This document shows positions 48,301 through 57,232 of a stretch of DNA of 61,342 nucleotides, piece by piece (position 1 is the stretch's first letter; the number at the start of each line of letters is the position of its first letter). The translations under genes were made by a program, and so were the position numbers. The notes beneath the pieces were generated by a model. That model had not been told where the DNA came from. It did no database searches and saw only the letters and a list, made by a program, of their open reading frames with translations. Origin of the DNA: Methylorubrum zatmanii (lineage in GTDB: Bacteria > Pseudomonadota > Alphaproteobacteria > Rhizobiales > Beijerinckiaceae); NCBI RefSeq assembly GCF_014845115.1, contig NZ_NKUI01000149.1, forward strand, positions 1 through 61,342, given 5' to 3'.

Positions 48301-50271
48301 GCCCATTGGCGGATCGCGTCGAGCGATATCAATTATCGCCGCTTCTTCGACGTGAACTCGCTCGCGGGCCTGCGGGTCGAATTGTCGGACGTCTTCGTGA
48401 AGTCGCACGACCTGCTGTTCCGCCTGATCGGCGAGGGCCGGATCGATGGCCTGCGCATCGACCATATCGACGGGCTGGCCGATCCGCTCAACTATGCCCG
48501 CGCCTTGCAGGCCGCCGTCGGCCCCGGCTTCTACATCGTCGTGGAGAAGATCCTGGAGCCGGGCGAGAAGCTGCGCGACTGGCCGGTGGCCGGGACCACC
48601 GGCTACGACGTGCTGAACCAGCTCGACGGCATCCTGGTCGATCGGGCCCTGAAGCCGCGCATCGAAAAATTCTACCGTTGGGCCACGGATATGGACGAGC
48701 CCTACGGCTTCCAGTTCCGGGCGGCCAAGGCCGAGATCCTCGAGATCAGCTTCGCCTCGGAACTCGAGGTGATGACCGGCGATCTCAAGCAGATCGCCGA
48801 TTCCGACCGGCGCACCCGCGATTTCTCCACCAACGCGATCCGCCGCGCCTTGATCGAGATCGTCGCCCGCTTTCCGGTCTATCGCTCCTATCTGCCGGGC
48901 GATCTCGACGAGAGCGAGATCGAGCCGGAGGATATCCGCCTGATCGAGGGCGCGGTGCGCAAGGCCAAGCGCTGGAGCGCCCTGCCGGACCGGTCGGTGC
49001 ACGACTTCGCTGCCAATGCTCTTCTCGGCCGGATCGAAGTCGGCGGAGCAGGGCAGCCCGATCCGCAGGTGGTGCTGCGGTTCCGCCGCCGCTTCCAGCA
49101 GCTGACCGGCCCGGTGATGGCCAAGAGCCTGGAAGACACCCTGTTCTACCGCTTCGTGCCATTGCTCGGGCTGAACGAGGTCGGCGGCGATCCGGGCGAG
49201 TACGGCCTCGACCCGGAGCATTTCCACGCGCTCCAGGCCGCCCGTGCCCGCGACTGGCCGAACGCGATGATCACGACGGCCACACACGACACCAAGCGCG
49301 GCGAGGATGCCCGCTCGCGCCAGCTCGCCCTGTCTGAGTTGCCGGAGGAATGGGCCCGGGCCTGGGACACGTGGCGGCGCGCATCCGAGCCCTACGTCAA
49401 GCCGCTGGAGGGCGAGCCCTCGCCGGATGCCAACGACCAGTGGATGTTCCTTCAGGCCATCCTCGGGGCTTGGCCGCTGGAATTGTTGGAACGGGACGAC
49501 GCGGCGGAGATCGAGGATTTTCGCAAGCGCCTCGACGCCTACGCGGAGAAGGCGCTGCGGGAGGGCAAGCGCCGGTCGAGTTGGGTCAATGTCGATGAAG
49601 CCTATGAGGGGGCCGTCCACGGGCTGTTCGCGGCCCTCGTCGCCCCCGGCTCGGATTGCCTTGCCCGGCTGCGGCCGCTGGTGCGGCGGCTGGCCTTCCT
49701 CGGCATGATCGCCGGGCTCGGACGCACGGTGCTGAAATGCACCCTTCCTGGCATCCCCGACACCTACCAGGGCACGGAGTTCTGGGATTTCTCCTTCGTC
49801 GACCCGGACAACCGCCGGCCCGTCGATTACGAGGCCCGGGCGCGGGCCCTCGAAGCGGGCGATGCCCCCGCCGCCTTGATCGGCTCCTGGTCGGACGGCC
49901 GGGTGAAACAGGCGACCCTGGCCCGTCTTCTGGCCGACCGGGCGGCACGGCCGGCCTTCTACGCGGATGCGGATTACCGTCCGATCCCGGCGGAGGGGGA
50001 GCGGGCCGAGCATGTCATCGCCTTCAGCCGCTCGGCGGCGACCTCCGGCGAGGACGACCTGCTCGTGGCGGTGCCCCGGCTCGTCGCACGGCTGACGCCC
50101 GAATCGGGTTGGTCGGGTGAAGCCTTCGCCGGCACCGTCCTGCCGGTCCCGGAGGGCAGCCGCTGGACCGACGTGATCGGTGGCGGCGACGTGGCAGCGG
50201 ATGGCAGCCGGCTCGACCTCGGTCGGCTCTTCGCGGACCTGCCCTATGTGGTGCTGCGGCGGACCGCCTGA
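45346..50271 (+). CDS. malQ-treY: 4-alpha-glucanotransferase fused to maltooligosyl trehalose synthase
   Basis: This 1641-residue protein joins two enzymes. Residues about 1-700 form a GH77 MalQ (D465 in IRIDHAF, E513 in VIAEDLG, D565 in TTHDLPTF), which transfers glucan chains between acceptors. Residues from about 713 form a GH13 TreY (RATYRLQFHEGFTF; D1039 in GLRIDHIDGL, E1067 in VVEKIL, D1315 in ATHDTKRGED), which turns the reducing-end glucosyl residue into a trehalose unit. All acids of both active sites are present, so both halves should work. MalQ may lengthen short maltooligosaccharides to feed TreY. The GTG at 45346 overlaps the treZ stop and has GGGGG upstream; a second GTG five codons later is possible. 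Confidence 0.93.
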   Translation: MSDLEVSALERLANLVGIADGFTDAFGQRVETPLDVRRGMLEALGFAAGDDEAIRQSLASVEAVRGNIVPPLLAAEARRGVRVPVRAGAISGAVSWRLVDEHERSREGRGTLTPSEDGTGFDLPPLTPGYHQLTVSIGERRAQAWIVSAPQRCWRPRAYAEDGARDWGLAAQLYGLRSPDNLGIGTYADAGRAARDAALRGASFLGLSPAHALFPTDRAKISPYSPSSRLFLETLYIEPGALPGFAGSPAAELLERNRARIEALRDTSLVDHAGVWEVLSPILEAYWEVSQARAGRDAGFAAFREEGGENLESHATFDALSEHFRAQGAHWLGDWPEEYRRAGTEAVRAFADSHAERISYHVFLQYLADRQLKASSEMALKAGMRLGLYRDLAVGADRGGSEIWSHPERFANGVSIGAPPDLLAPKGQDWGLPAFDPLEMERDGLKAFRALVKANMRHAGAIRIDHAFQLARLFLIPLGKSAREGAYVAMPFEPMLAVLRLESHRAKCLVIAEDLGTAPEGFSDALMHSGILSYRILAFEREQGGAFKAPEAYPKDALTAITTHDLPTFVGWWRGVDTDTRQSLGLYDADRAEAERNERVAERWRLSEALASQQLLPSSEPPEHAPFEAAARYLARAPSILTAVQYEDVVGELSQANVPGSTEGYPNWRRKLDRNLEAIAAPGGPLAKLAAALSAEERGPRSGAARLASAPPRATYRLQFHEGFTFADAERIVPYLAKLGISHVYASPLQRARPGSTHGYDIVDHSQINPEIGGEEGFRSFTDALHAHGLKLLLDIVPNHMGVGGADNPWWLSVLEWGGLSPAANAFDIDWERLGANGKLVIPFLGERYGEALEKGTLELKFDEEAGAFSVWHYEHQFPVCPLHYPTILNRALAALGEIGDDMSAEVLSITERLRAMGEETNPERRRAMPETAEELKRQLAGAVRASPQIAASIYRALHLLNGNRDYPDSFGPLHRLLEQQSYRLAHWRIASSDINYRRFFDVNSLAGLRVELSDVFVKSHDLLFRLIGEGRIDGLRIDHIDGLADPLNYARALQAAVGPGFYIVVEKILEPGEKLRDWPVAGTTGYDVLNQLDGILVDRALKPRIEKFYRWATDMDEPYGFQFRAAKAEILEISFASELEVMTGDLKQIADSDRRTRDFSTNAIRRALIEIVARFPVYRSYLPGDLDESEIEPEDIRLIEGAVRKAKRWSALPDRSVHDFAANALLGRIEVGGAGQPDPQVVLRFRRRFQQLTGPVMAKSLEDTLFYRFVPLLGLNEVGGDPGEYGLDPEHFHALQAARARDWPNAMITTATHDTKRGEDARSRQLALSELPEEWARAWDTWRRASEPYVKPLEGEPSPDANDQWMFLQAILGAWPLELLERDDAAEIEDFRKRLDAYAEKALREGKRRSSWVNVDEAYEGAVHGLFAALVAPGSDCLARLRPLVRRLAFLGMIAGLGRTVLKCTLPGIPDTYQGTEFWDFSFVDPDNRRPVDYEARARALEAGDAPAALIGSWSDGRVKQATLARLLADRAARPAFYADADYRPIPAEGERAEHVIAFSRSAATSGEDDLLVAVPRLVARLTPESGWSGEAFAGTVLPVPEGSRWTDVIGGGDVAADGSRLDLGRLFADLPYVVLRRTA

Positions 50272-50329
50272 GGGTGGCCCGCACGAAACGGAACGCGCAA
50301 GGCGTGAAGCGACAAGACGGAGGCGAGCC

Positions 50330-53300
50330 ATGAACGCACCGAACACCGCGATGACGCCCGCGACGCGGACCGGGGCGGAGACGGTGGCCCTGCCCGCCGC
50401 CTTCGCTCCCCGCGCGGAGGGGCCGCGCATCTACAACCTGTTCCCGCTCCTGGTCGGCACCGTCTCGGCCTGGACGGCGGAGCTGCCGCGCATCGCCGGG
50501 CTCGGCTTCGATTGGGTTTACCTCAACCCGTTCCACCAGACGGGGGGCTCGCGCAGCCTCTACGCCGTGGCCGACCTCGACCGCCTGGACGAACGCTTCC
50601 GCGACAACGACGGCACCCCGGACGACGAGCAGATCGCCCGCTTCTGCCGGGCGGCGGAATCGCACGGCGTGGCGGTGATGAGCGATCTCGTGATCAACCA
50701 CACCGCCGACAATGCCCGTCTGTTTCACGAGCGGCCGGACCTGTTCGTGCGCGATTCCGAGGGCAAGCCGGTCAGCCCCGCGGCCATCGACCCCGACGAT
50801 CCGTCGAAGCGCACGGTCTGGGGTGACCTGATCGAGCTCGACTACCATTCCGAGCACGCGCGGCACGAACTCACCCGGATCTTCGACGGCTATATCGCCA
50901 AGCTTCAGCGGCTCGGCATCCGCGGTTTTCGGTGCGACGCCGCCTACAAGGTGCCGGCGGATGTCTGGCGCGCCCTGATCGAGGCGGCGAAGAAGCGTGA
51001 GCCGGAGACGCTGTTCGCCGCCGAGACCCTCGGCTGCACCTTCGAGGAGGCGCAGGCCACGGCCGGGGCCGGTTTCGACTACCTGTTCAATTCCTTCGCG
51101 TGGTGGAACCTCAAGGCCCCCTGGGCCCTGGAGCAATACGAGCGCCTGCGGGTGGTGGCGCCCTCCATCGCCTTCCCCGAGAACCACGACATGGCCCGCC
51201 TCGCCGCCGACATTCCCGGCGGCGCGGAGGCGGTCGCCGAGCGGCTGAAGACGCGTTACGCCTTGGCCGCGTTCTTCTCGGCCGGCGTGCTGATGCCCAT
51301 CGGCTACGAATGGGGCTATCGGCGCGCGCTGCACGTGGTGGAGACCGATCCCGGCTCCCGCGAGCACGACACCGGCATCGACATCTCCGCTTATGTGACG
51401 GCGATCAACGCGCTCAAGGCCGAGATCCCCGCGGCCAATGTCGAGGGCGCGCAGATGCGTCTCTCGGCGCCGGACGCGCCGTTCGTCGCCCTGTTCCGCA
51501 CCGATACCGGCCATCCCGCCTCCGCCCATTCGGCGACGCTGGTCCTGTTCAATCCGGGCGAGACCCCGGCGCCCGTCGATGCCGGCCGCCTGATCGAGCG
51601 GACCGGTGGCCAACTCGGCACCTTCGTCGACCGCACGCCGCAGGCGGAGCCCATCGCCTTCCATCCGGGTGCGGCCATCGACCTGCGGCCGGGCGAGCTG
51701 CGCATCCTCGTCGCCGAGCGGGCGAAGGTGGCGGCGCCCCCGCCCGCGACCGCGCCGGACGGCAAGGGCCGTGTCGTCATCGAGGCGGTGACGCCGGAAA
51801 TCGATGGCGGGCGCTCGGCGGTGAAGCGCGTCGTCGGCGAGCAGGTTCGGGTCGAGGCCGACATCTTCTCTGACGGTCACGAAATCATCAACGCGGCTAT
51901 CCTCTCCCGCGTCGTCGGCGAGGAGACGTGGCGGCGCGATCCGATGGTGTTCGTCGACAACGACCGCTGGGCCGGGCATTTCCCGCTGGAGAGAAACGCC
52001 CGCTACGAGTTCACCATCGAGGCATGGCGCGACGGCTTCTCGTCGTGGATCCGCGATACGCTGAAGAAGCGCGATGCCGGCGTCGATGTGCGCCTGGAGA
52101 CCATCGAGGGCGTCGAGCTGGTGCAGATCGCGCAGGATCTGGCCACCGGCGCCGACAAGCAGCGGCTCGAAGCGTTGATCCGCTCCCTGGCGGCCGAGCC
52201 CGAGGGTTCTCCCGCGATCCTCGCCAAGATCCTGGCCCCGGAGGCGACGGCCCTGATCCGGCGCAATGCGGAGCGGGTGAACGCCTCGCGCTATCCCGTG
52301 AACATCCCGGTGATCGCCGACCGGCTCGCGGCCCGGTTCTCCGCTTGGTACGAGATCTTCCCGCGCTCGCAATCGGGCGATCCGAACCGCCACGGCACCT
52401 TCAAGGATGTGATCCGGCGCCTGCCGGAGATCCGCGAACTCGGCTTCGACGTGCTTTACTTCACCCCGATCCATCCGATCGGGAAGACCAACCGCAAGGG
52501 CAAGAACAATACCCTGAAGGCCGAGCCCGGCGATGTCGGCTCGGTCTACGCGGTGGGCTCCGAGGAGGGCGGCCACGAGGCCGTGCATCCGGAACTCGGC
52601 ACGCTGGACGATTTCCGGCAGCTGGTGGCCGCCTCCCATGCGCATGGCATGGAGGTCGCCATCGATTTCGCGATCCAGTGCTCACCCGACCATCCCTGGA
52701 TCAAGCAGCATCCCGAGTGGTTCGAGTGGCGCCCCGACGGCACGCTGAAATTCGCCGAAAACCCGCCGAAGAAGTACGAGGACATCTCCAACGTCCATTT
52801 CTACGGCGGCGCGCTGCCCTCGCTCTGGATCGAACTGCGCGACATCGTGCTCGGCTGGTGCGCCCACGGCGCCCGCATCTTCCGCGTCGACAATCCGCAT
52901 ACCAAGCCGATCCCGTTCTGGGAGTGGATGCTCAGGCAAGTGAACGCCCAGTACCCGGACGCGATCTTCCTCGCGGAGGCCTTCACCCGGCCGAAGATGA
53001 TGAAGAAGCTCGCCAAGGCCGGCTACCAACAGAGCTACACCTACTTCACGTGGCGCAACACGAAGCAGGAATTGACCGACTACGCCCTGGAGCTGGCCGG
53101 CGAGATGGGCGAGTATTATCGTCCCAACTTCTTCGCCAACACGCCGGACATCAACCCGTACTACCTCCAGACCAGCGGCCGGCCGGGCTTCATCGTAAGG
53201 GCGACGCTCGCGGCGACGCTCTCCTCGATCTACGGCATCTATAACGGCTTCGAACTGTGCGAGGCCACGCCCTATCCCGGCAAGGAAGAATATCTCAATT

Positions 53301-53707
53301 CGGAAAAGTACGAGCTGAAGGCGTGGGACTATCACCGCCCCGGCAACATCCGAGACCACATCATCAAGCTCAACCAGATCCGGCGCGACAACCCGGCCCT
53401 GTGGGACTTCCGGAACATCCACTTCACCGGTGCCTGGAACGACAACATCATCGCCTATGCGAAGGTGACGCCGGAGCGCGACAACTGCGTGTTCGTGATG
53501 GTCAACCTCGACCCGAAGAACCGTCAGGAATGCACCTACGAGGTGCCGCTCTGGCTGCTCGGTCTGCCCGATGACGGGGCGGTCGAGGTCGAGGATCTGC
53601 TGCTGGGCTATACGTTCGAGCTCTACGGCAAGAACCACCGGATCGCCCTCGATCCGGCCGACCGCTCGGCCATCGTCTGGCGCTTGCGCCCGCGTCGGGG
53701 TGCCTGA
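50330..53707 (+). CDS. glgE: GlgE maltosyltransferase with an extra N-terminal GH13 domain
   Basis: GlgE extends alpha-1,4-glucan from maltose 1-phosphate. It is normally about 670 residues; here the protein is 1125 residues long. Residues about 30-470 form a separate GH13 domain with all three acids in place (D203 in FRCDAAYK, E232 in AAETLG, D287 in ENHDMARL). From about 483 follow the GlgE domains: an N-terminal domain with EAVTPEIDGGRSAVKRV, then the catalytic barrel with D854 (IFRVDNPHTKP), E883 (FLAEAFTRP) and D940 (NTPDINPYY). The ATG at 50330 has GGAGG 6 bases upstream. The first domain may remodel glucan or act as a regulator; its reaction is unknown. Confidence 0.92.
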   Translation: MNAPNTAMTPATRTGAETVALPAAFAPRAEGPRIYNLFPLLVGTVSAWTAELPRIAGLGFDWVYLNPFHQTGGSRSLYAVADLDRLDERFRDNDGTPDDEQIARFCRAAESHGVAVMSDLVINHTADNARLFHERPDLFVRDSEGKPVSPAAIDPDDPSKRTVWGDLIELDYHSEHARHELTRIFDGYIAKLQRLGIRGFRCDAAYKVPADVWRALIEAAKKREPETLFAAETLGCTFEEAQATAGAGFDYLFNSFAWWNLKAPWALEQYERLRVVAPSIAFPENHDMARLAADIPGGAEAVAERLKTRYALAAFFSAGVLMPIGYEWGYRRALHVVETDPGSREHDTGIDISAYVTAINALKAEIPAANVEGAQMRLSAPDAPFVALFRTDTGHPASAHSATLVLFNPGETPAPVDAGRLIERTGGQLGTFVDRTPQAEPIAFHPGAAIDLRPGELRILVAERAKVAAPPPATAPDGKGRVVIEAVTPEIDGGRSAVKRVVGEQVRVEADIFSDGHEIINAAILSRVVGEETWRRDPMVFVDNDRWAGHFPLERNARYEFTIEAWRDGFSSWIRDTLKKRDAGVDVRLETIEGVELVQIAQDLATGADKQRLEALIRSLAAEPEGSPAILAKILAPEATALIRRNAERVNASRYPVNIPVIADRLAARFSAWYEIFPRSQSGDPNRHGTFKDVIRRLPEIRELGFDVLYFTPIHPIGKTNRKGKNNTLKAEPGDVGSVYAVGSEEGGHEAVHPELGTLDDFRQLVAASHAHGMEVAIDFAIQCSPDHPWIKQHPEWFEWRPDGTLKFAENPPKKYEDISNVHFYGGALPSLWIELRDIVLGWCAHGARIFRVDNPHTKPIPFWEWMLRQVNAQYPDAIFLAEAFTRPKMMKKLAKAGYQQSYTYFTWRNTKQELTDYALELAGEMGEYYRPNFFANTPDINPYYLQTSGRPGFIVRATLAATLSSIYGIYNGFELCEATPYPGKEEYLNSEKYELKAWDYHRPGNIRDHIIKLNQIRRDNPALWDFRNIHFTGAWNDNIIAYAKVTPERDNCVFVMVNLDPKNRQECTYEVPLWLLGLPDDGAVEVEDLLLGYTFELYGKNHRIALDPADRSAIVWRLRPRRGA

Positions 53708-53897
53708 CGGCACTTCGGCGCCCGAGCGTGACGCTCTCTCGCAGACCCGATCTCCACTTTCGGTAGAGATCGCTCTAGATCGGGCGGAATGCGACGTTCC
53801 CCGTCGTGTTCTCGCCAAGAAGCGAGCCGAGGAAGCTCGCAGTCCGGCGCCGCAGGGCCCGGTTCCGCTCTCGAAAGTGACGTGAGGCAGCGACGGG

Positions 53898-56800
53898 ATG
53901 ATCGATCGCAGCGATCCGCAGTGGTACCGTGACGCCATCATCTACCAGATCCACGTCAAGTCGTTCTTCGACTCGTCGAATGACGGGATCGGCGATTTCG
54001 AGGGGCTGACACAGAAGCTCGACTATGTCCGCGACCTGGGGGTCACGGCGATCTGGCTGATGCCGTTCTACCCCTCGCCGCTGCGGGACGACGGCTACGA
54101 CATCGCCGATTACCGCGACATCAACCCGTCCTACGGCACGATGGACGATTTCCGCCGCTTCGTGGACGCCGCCCACGAGCGCGGGCTGCGGGTCATCACC
54201 GAGCTCGTCATCAATCACACCTCCGACCAGCATCCCTGGTTCCAGCGCGCCCGCGAGGCGCCGGCCGGATCACCGGAGCGCGATTTCTATGTGTGGTCGG
54301 ACACGGACGACAAATATTCCGATACGCGCATCATCTTCCTCGACACCGAGGTGTCGAACTGGACCTGGGATCCGGTCGCCAAGCAGTATTTCTGGCATCG
54401 CTTCTACAGCCACCAGCCCGACCTGAACTTCGACAACCCGGCGGTGCTGGAAGCGGTCATCGAGGTGATGCGCTACTGGCTCGACATGGGCGTGGACGGC
54501 CTGCGCCTCGACGCGATCCCCTATCTGATCGAGCGTGACGGCACGAACTGCGAAAATCTCGCCGAGACGCACACCGTCATCAAGGCGATCCGCGCCGCGC
54601 TCGACGCCGAGTATCCGGACCGGATGCTGCTGGCGGAAGCCAATCAGTGGCCGGAGGAGACGGCGCAGTATTTCGGCGACGGCGACGAATGCCACATGGC
54701 GTTCCACTTCCCGCTGATGCCACGCATGTACATGGCGATCGCCCGCGAGGACCGGCACCCGATCACCGACATCATGCGCCAGACCCCGGAGATCCCCGAG
54801 GGCTGCCAATGGGCCATCTTCCTGCGTAATCACGACGAGCTGACGCTCGAGATGGTGACGGCGGAAGAGCGCGATTATCTGTGGTCGTTCTACGCCGCCG
54901 AGCGGCGTGCCCGGATCAATCTCGGCATCCGCCGCCGCCTCGCGCCGCTGCTGGAGAACGACCGGCGCAAGATCGAGCTGATGAAGTTCCTCGTCCTGTC
55001 GATGCCCGGCACGCCGGTGCTCTATTACGGCGACGAGATCGGTATGGGCGACAACATCTATCTCGGTGACCGCGACGGCGTGCGCACGCCGATGCAATGG
55101 TCGCCGGACCGGAACGGCGGCTTCTCCCGCGCCAATCCGCAGAAGCTGTTCCTGCCCGCGATCCAGGACCCGATCTACGGCTACGACGCGATCAACGTCG
55201 AGGCCCAGACCCAGGCGCAGACCAGCCTGCTGAACTGGACGCGGCGCATGATCGCGATCCGCAACAACTCGACCGCCCTCGGGCGCGGCGCGATCCAGTT
55301 CCTCTACCCGACCAACCGCAAGGTGCTGGCCTGGATCCGCGAATTCGAGAACGAGCGCATCCTCTGTGTCGCCAACCTGTCGCGGGCACCGCAGGCTGTG
55401 CAGCTCGACCTCTCGGATCTGCGCGGCGCGATCCCGATCGAGCTGACCGGCGGCAGCGCCTTCCCGGCCATCGGCGAGCTGCCCTACCTTCTGACCATGC
55501 CGGCCTACGGCTTCTACTGGTTCTCGCTCTCCGTCGCGAATTCCGGCGAGATCGGGCCGCAGCCGCAGAGCCCCGAGCTGTTCACCCTGGTTCTGACCGG
55601 CGGCATCGAGACCCTGATCAAGGGCCGCGAGCGCACCGCCTTCGAGCGCACGGTGGCCCCGCCCTTCATCAATTCGCGCCGCTGGTTCGGCGCCAAGGGC
55701 TCGCGCATCAAGTCGGTGCAGGTCGATGACAGCGCCATCGTCAAGGACGAGACAGGCCAGGGCAAGTTCCTGCTGCCGCGGGTGGCGGTGACCCTCGCCA
55801 ACGGCGAGCGCCAGGACTACTTCATCCCGCTGGCGGTGGACGAAGGCCGCGAGGACGAGTCTCTGCTGGACCACGCGGTCGCCCGCGTGCGCCGGGGCCC
55901 GCGCACCGGCCTGCTCTACGAAGCCGCCGCCGCGGCGCCCTTCGCCGTGTCCCTGATCGAGGCGATGCGGGACGGGGTGACGATTCCCTCCGAGCGCGGC
56001 AGCCTCGTCTTCTCCACCACCTCGGCCTACGATCCCGAGGTGCCGTTCGAGGCCGCCGATGTGCGGCGCCTTTCGGCGGAGCAGAGCAACACCTCCATCG
56101 CCATCGGCGCGCGGATGATGCTCAAGCTCCTGCGCCGTCTCCAGCCCGGCACCCACCCGGAAGTCGAGATCGGCCGCTTCCTCACCGAGGAGGCCCATTT
56201 CGCCAACACGCCGGCCCTGCTCGGCACGCTGGAACACGTCGCCGAGGATGGCACCCGCACGGCCCTGGCCCTGCTGCAGAAATTCGTCCTCAACCAGGGC
56301 GATGCCTGGACGCTGATGCTCGAAGGCCTGCGCCGGGACTTCGACCTCGTGGTGCTGGCGCCCGAGAGCGAGGCGCCGACGCCGGAAGAGGCGTTCAACG
56401 CCCATCTGCGTTGGGCCACCCTCCTCGGCCAGCGGACGGCGGAACTGCACCGCGCCTTCGCCATCGAGACCGACGATCCGGCCTTCACGGTCGAGCCGTT
56501 CGGCGAGGCGGATCTCGCGGCGCTGGCGGAGGATGCCCGCCATCAGGCCGCCCGCGCCTTCAAGGGCCTCGACGCGATCACCGCCTGGTCACCGGGTTCC
56601 GCCAGCGAAGCCCTGGCGGCCCGTCGCGGCGAAGTCACGGCGCTGATCGACGAACTGGCCTCCGGCCCGCTGCGGGGCGCCACCAAGACCCGCATCCATG
56701 GCGATTACCATCTCGGCCAGGTGCTCGCCTCCGAGGGCGATCTCATCATCGTTGATTTCGAGGGTGAGCCGTCGCGGCCGGTGGAGCAGCGCCGGGCCAA

Positions 56801-57164
56801 GTCGACGCCCCTGCGCGACGTGGCGGGTATGCTCCGCTCCTTCGCCTACGGCGCCGAGACGGTGGTGCGCGAAATCGCCGCCCGCTTCGGCGACAGCGAG
56901 GAGCGGGCCCGCAACGCGGCGATCGCATGGCGTGGCATGATCGATGCTGCGTTCCTCGACGGCTATCAGCAAGCCATCCTCGGCAGCCCGGCCGCGGTCG
57001 AGGATGCCGAAACCCATCATCGGCTGCTGCGCCTGAGCCTGCTCGCCAAGGCGCTGTACGAGGTCGATTACGAGGTCAACAACCGCCCCGACTGGATCGA
57101 AATCCCGGCACGAGGTGTTCTCAACATACTGGACGAAGCCAAGCGCGACCGCGCTTCGCTTTAA
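53898..57164 (+). CDS. treS-mak: Trehalose synthase fused to maltokinase
   Basis: TreS interconverts trehalose and maltose; the kinase makes maltose 1-phosphate for GlgE. The 1088-residue protein has the TreS GH13_16 barrel in residues 1-545 ([19 protein letters not shown]205 in [10 protein letters not shown]247 in LLAEANQW, D313 in RNHDELTLE). The maltokinase domain begins near 590 ([15 protein letters not shown]), with HGDYHLGQV near 933 and IVDFEGEP near 954 as its phosphotransferase motifs. TreS-Mak fusions are known in several bacteria and channel maltose directly to the kinase. The ATG at 53898 follows a 190-bp space that contains a weak hairpin (GATCTC..GAGATC), so a second promoter or partial stop may lie there. 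Confidence 0.95.
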   Translation: MIDRSDPQWYRDAIIYQIHVKSFFDSSNDGIGDFEGLTQKLDYVRDLGVTAIWLMPFYPSPLRDDGYDIADYRDINPSYGTMDDFRRFVDAAHERGLRVITELVINHTSDQHPWFQRAREAPAGSPERDFYVWSDTDDKYSDTRIIFLDTEVSNWTWDPVAKQYFWHRFYSHQPDLNFDNPAVLEAVIEVMRYWLDMGVDGLRLDAIPYLIERDGTNCENLAETHTVIKAIRAALDAEYPDRMLLAEANQWPEETAQYFGDGDECHMAFHFPLMPRMYMAIAREDRHPITDIMRQTPEIPEGCQWAIFLRNHDELTLEMVTAEERDYLWSFYAAERRARINLGIRRRLAPLLENDRRKIELMKFLVLSMPGTPVLYYGDEIGMGDNIYLGDRDGVRTPMQWSPDRNGGFSRANPQKLFLPAIQDPIYGYDAINVEAQTQAQTSLLNWTRRMIAIRNNSTALGRGAIQFLYPTNRKVLAWIREFENERILCVANLSRAPQAVQLDLSDLRGAIPIELTGGSAFPAIGELPYLLTMPAYGFYWFSLSVANSGEIGPQPQSPELFTLVLTGGIETLIKGRERTAFERTVAPPFINSRRWFGAKGSRIKSVQVDDSAIVKDETGQGKFLLPRVAVTLANGERQDYFIPLAVDEGREDESLLDHAVARVRRGPRTGLLYEAAAAAPFAVSLIEAMRDGVTIPSERGSLVFSTTSAYDPEVPFEAADVRRLSAEQSNTSIAIGARMMLKLLRRLQPGTHPEVEIGRFLTEEAHFANTPALLGTLEHVAEDGTRTALALLQKFVLNQGDAWTLMLEGLRRDFDLVVLAPESEAPTPEEAFNAHLRWATLLGQRTAELHRAFAIETDDPAFTVEPFGEADLAALAEDARHQAARAFKGLDAITAWSPGSASEALAARRGEVTALIDELASGPLRGATKTRIHGDYHLGQVLASEGDLIIVDFEGEPSRPVEQRRAKSTPLRDVAGMLRSFAYGAETVVREIAARFGDSEERARNAAIAWRGMIDAAFLDGYQQAILGSPAAVEDAETHHRLLRLSLLAKALYEVDYEVNNRPDWIEIPARGVLNILDEAKRDRASL

Positions 57165-57232
57165 AACCGCGTGCTCTCGGCCAGGCTGTCCTCCAGCTCG
57201 GCTCGCGAGCATCCCCCGAGAGAGGTGACTGG

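Noticed and set aside
47806..52645. Long minus-strand open frames opposite treY and glgE
   Set aside because: They are shadows of catalytically intact glucan enzymes and show no domain of their own.
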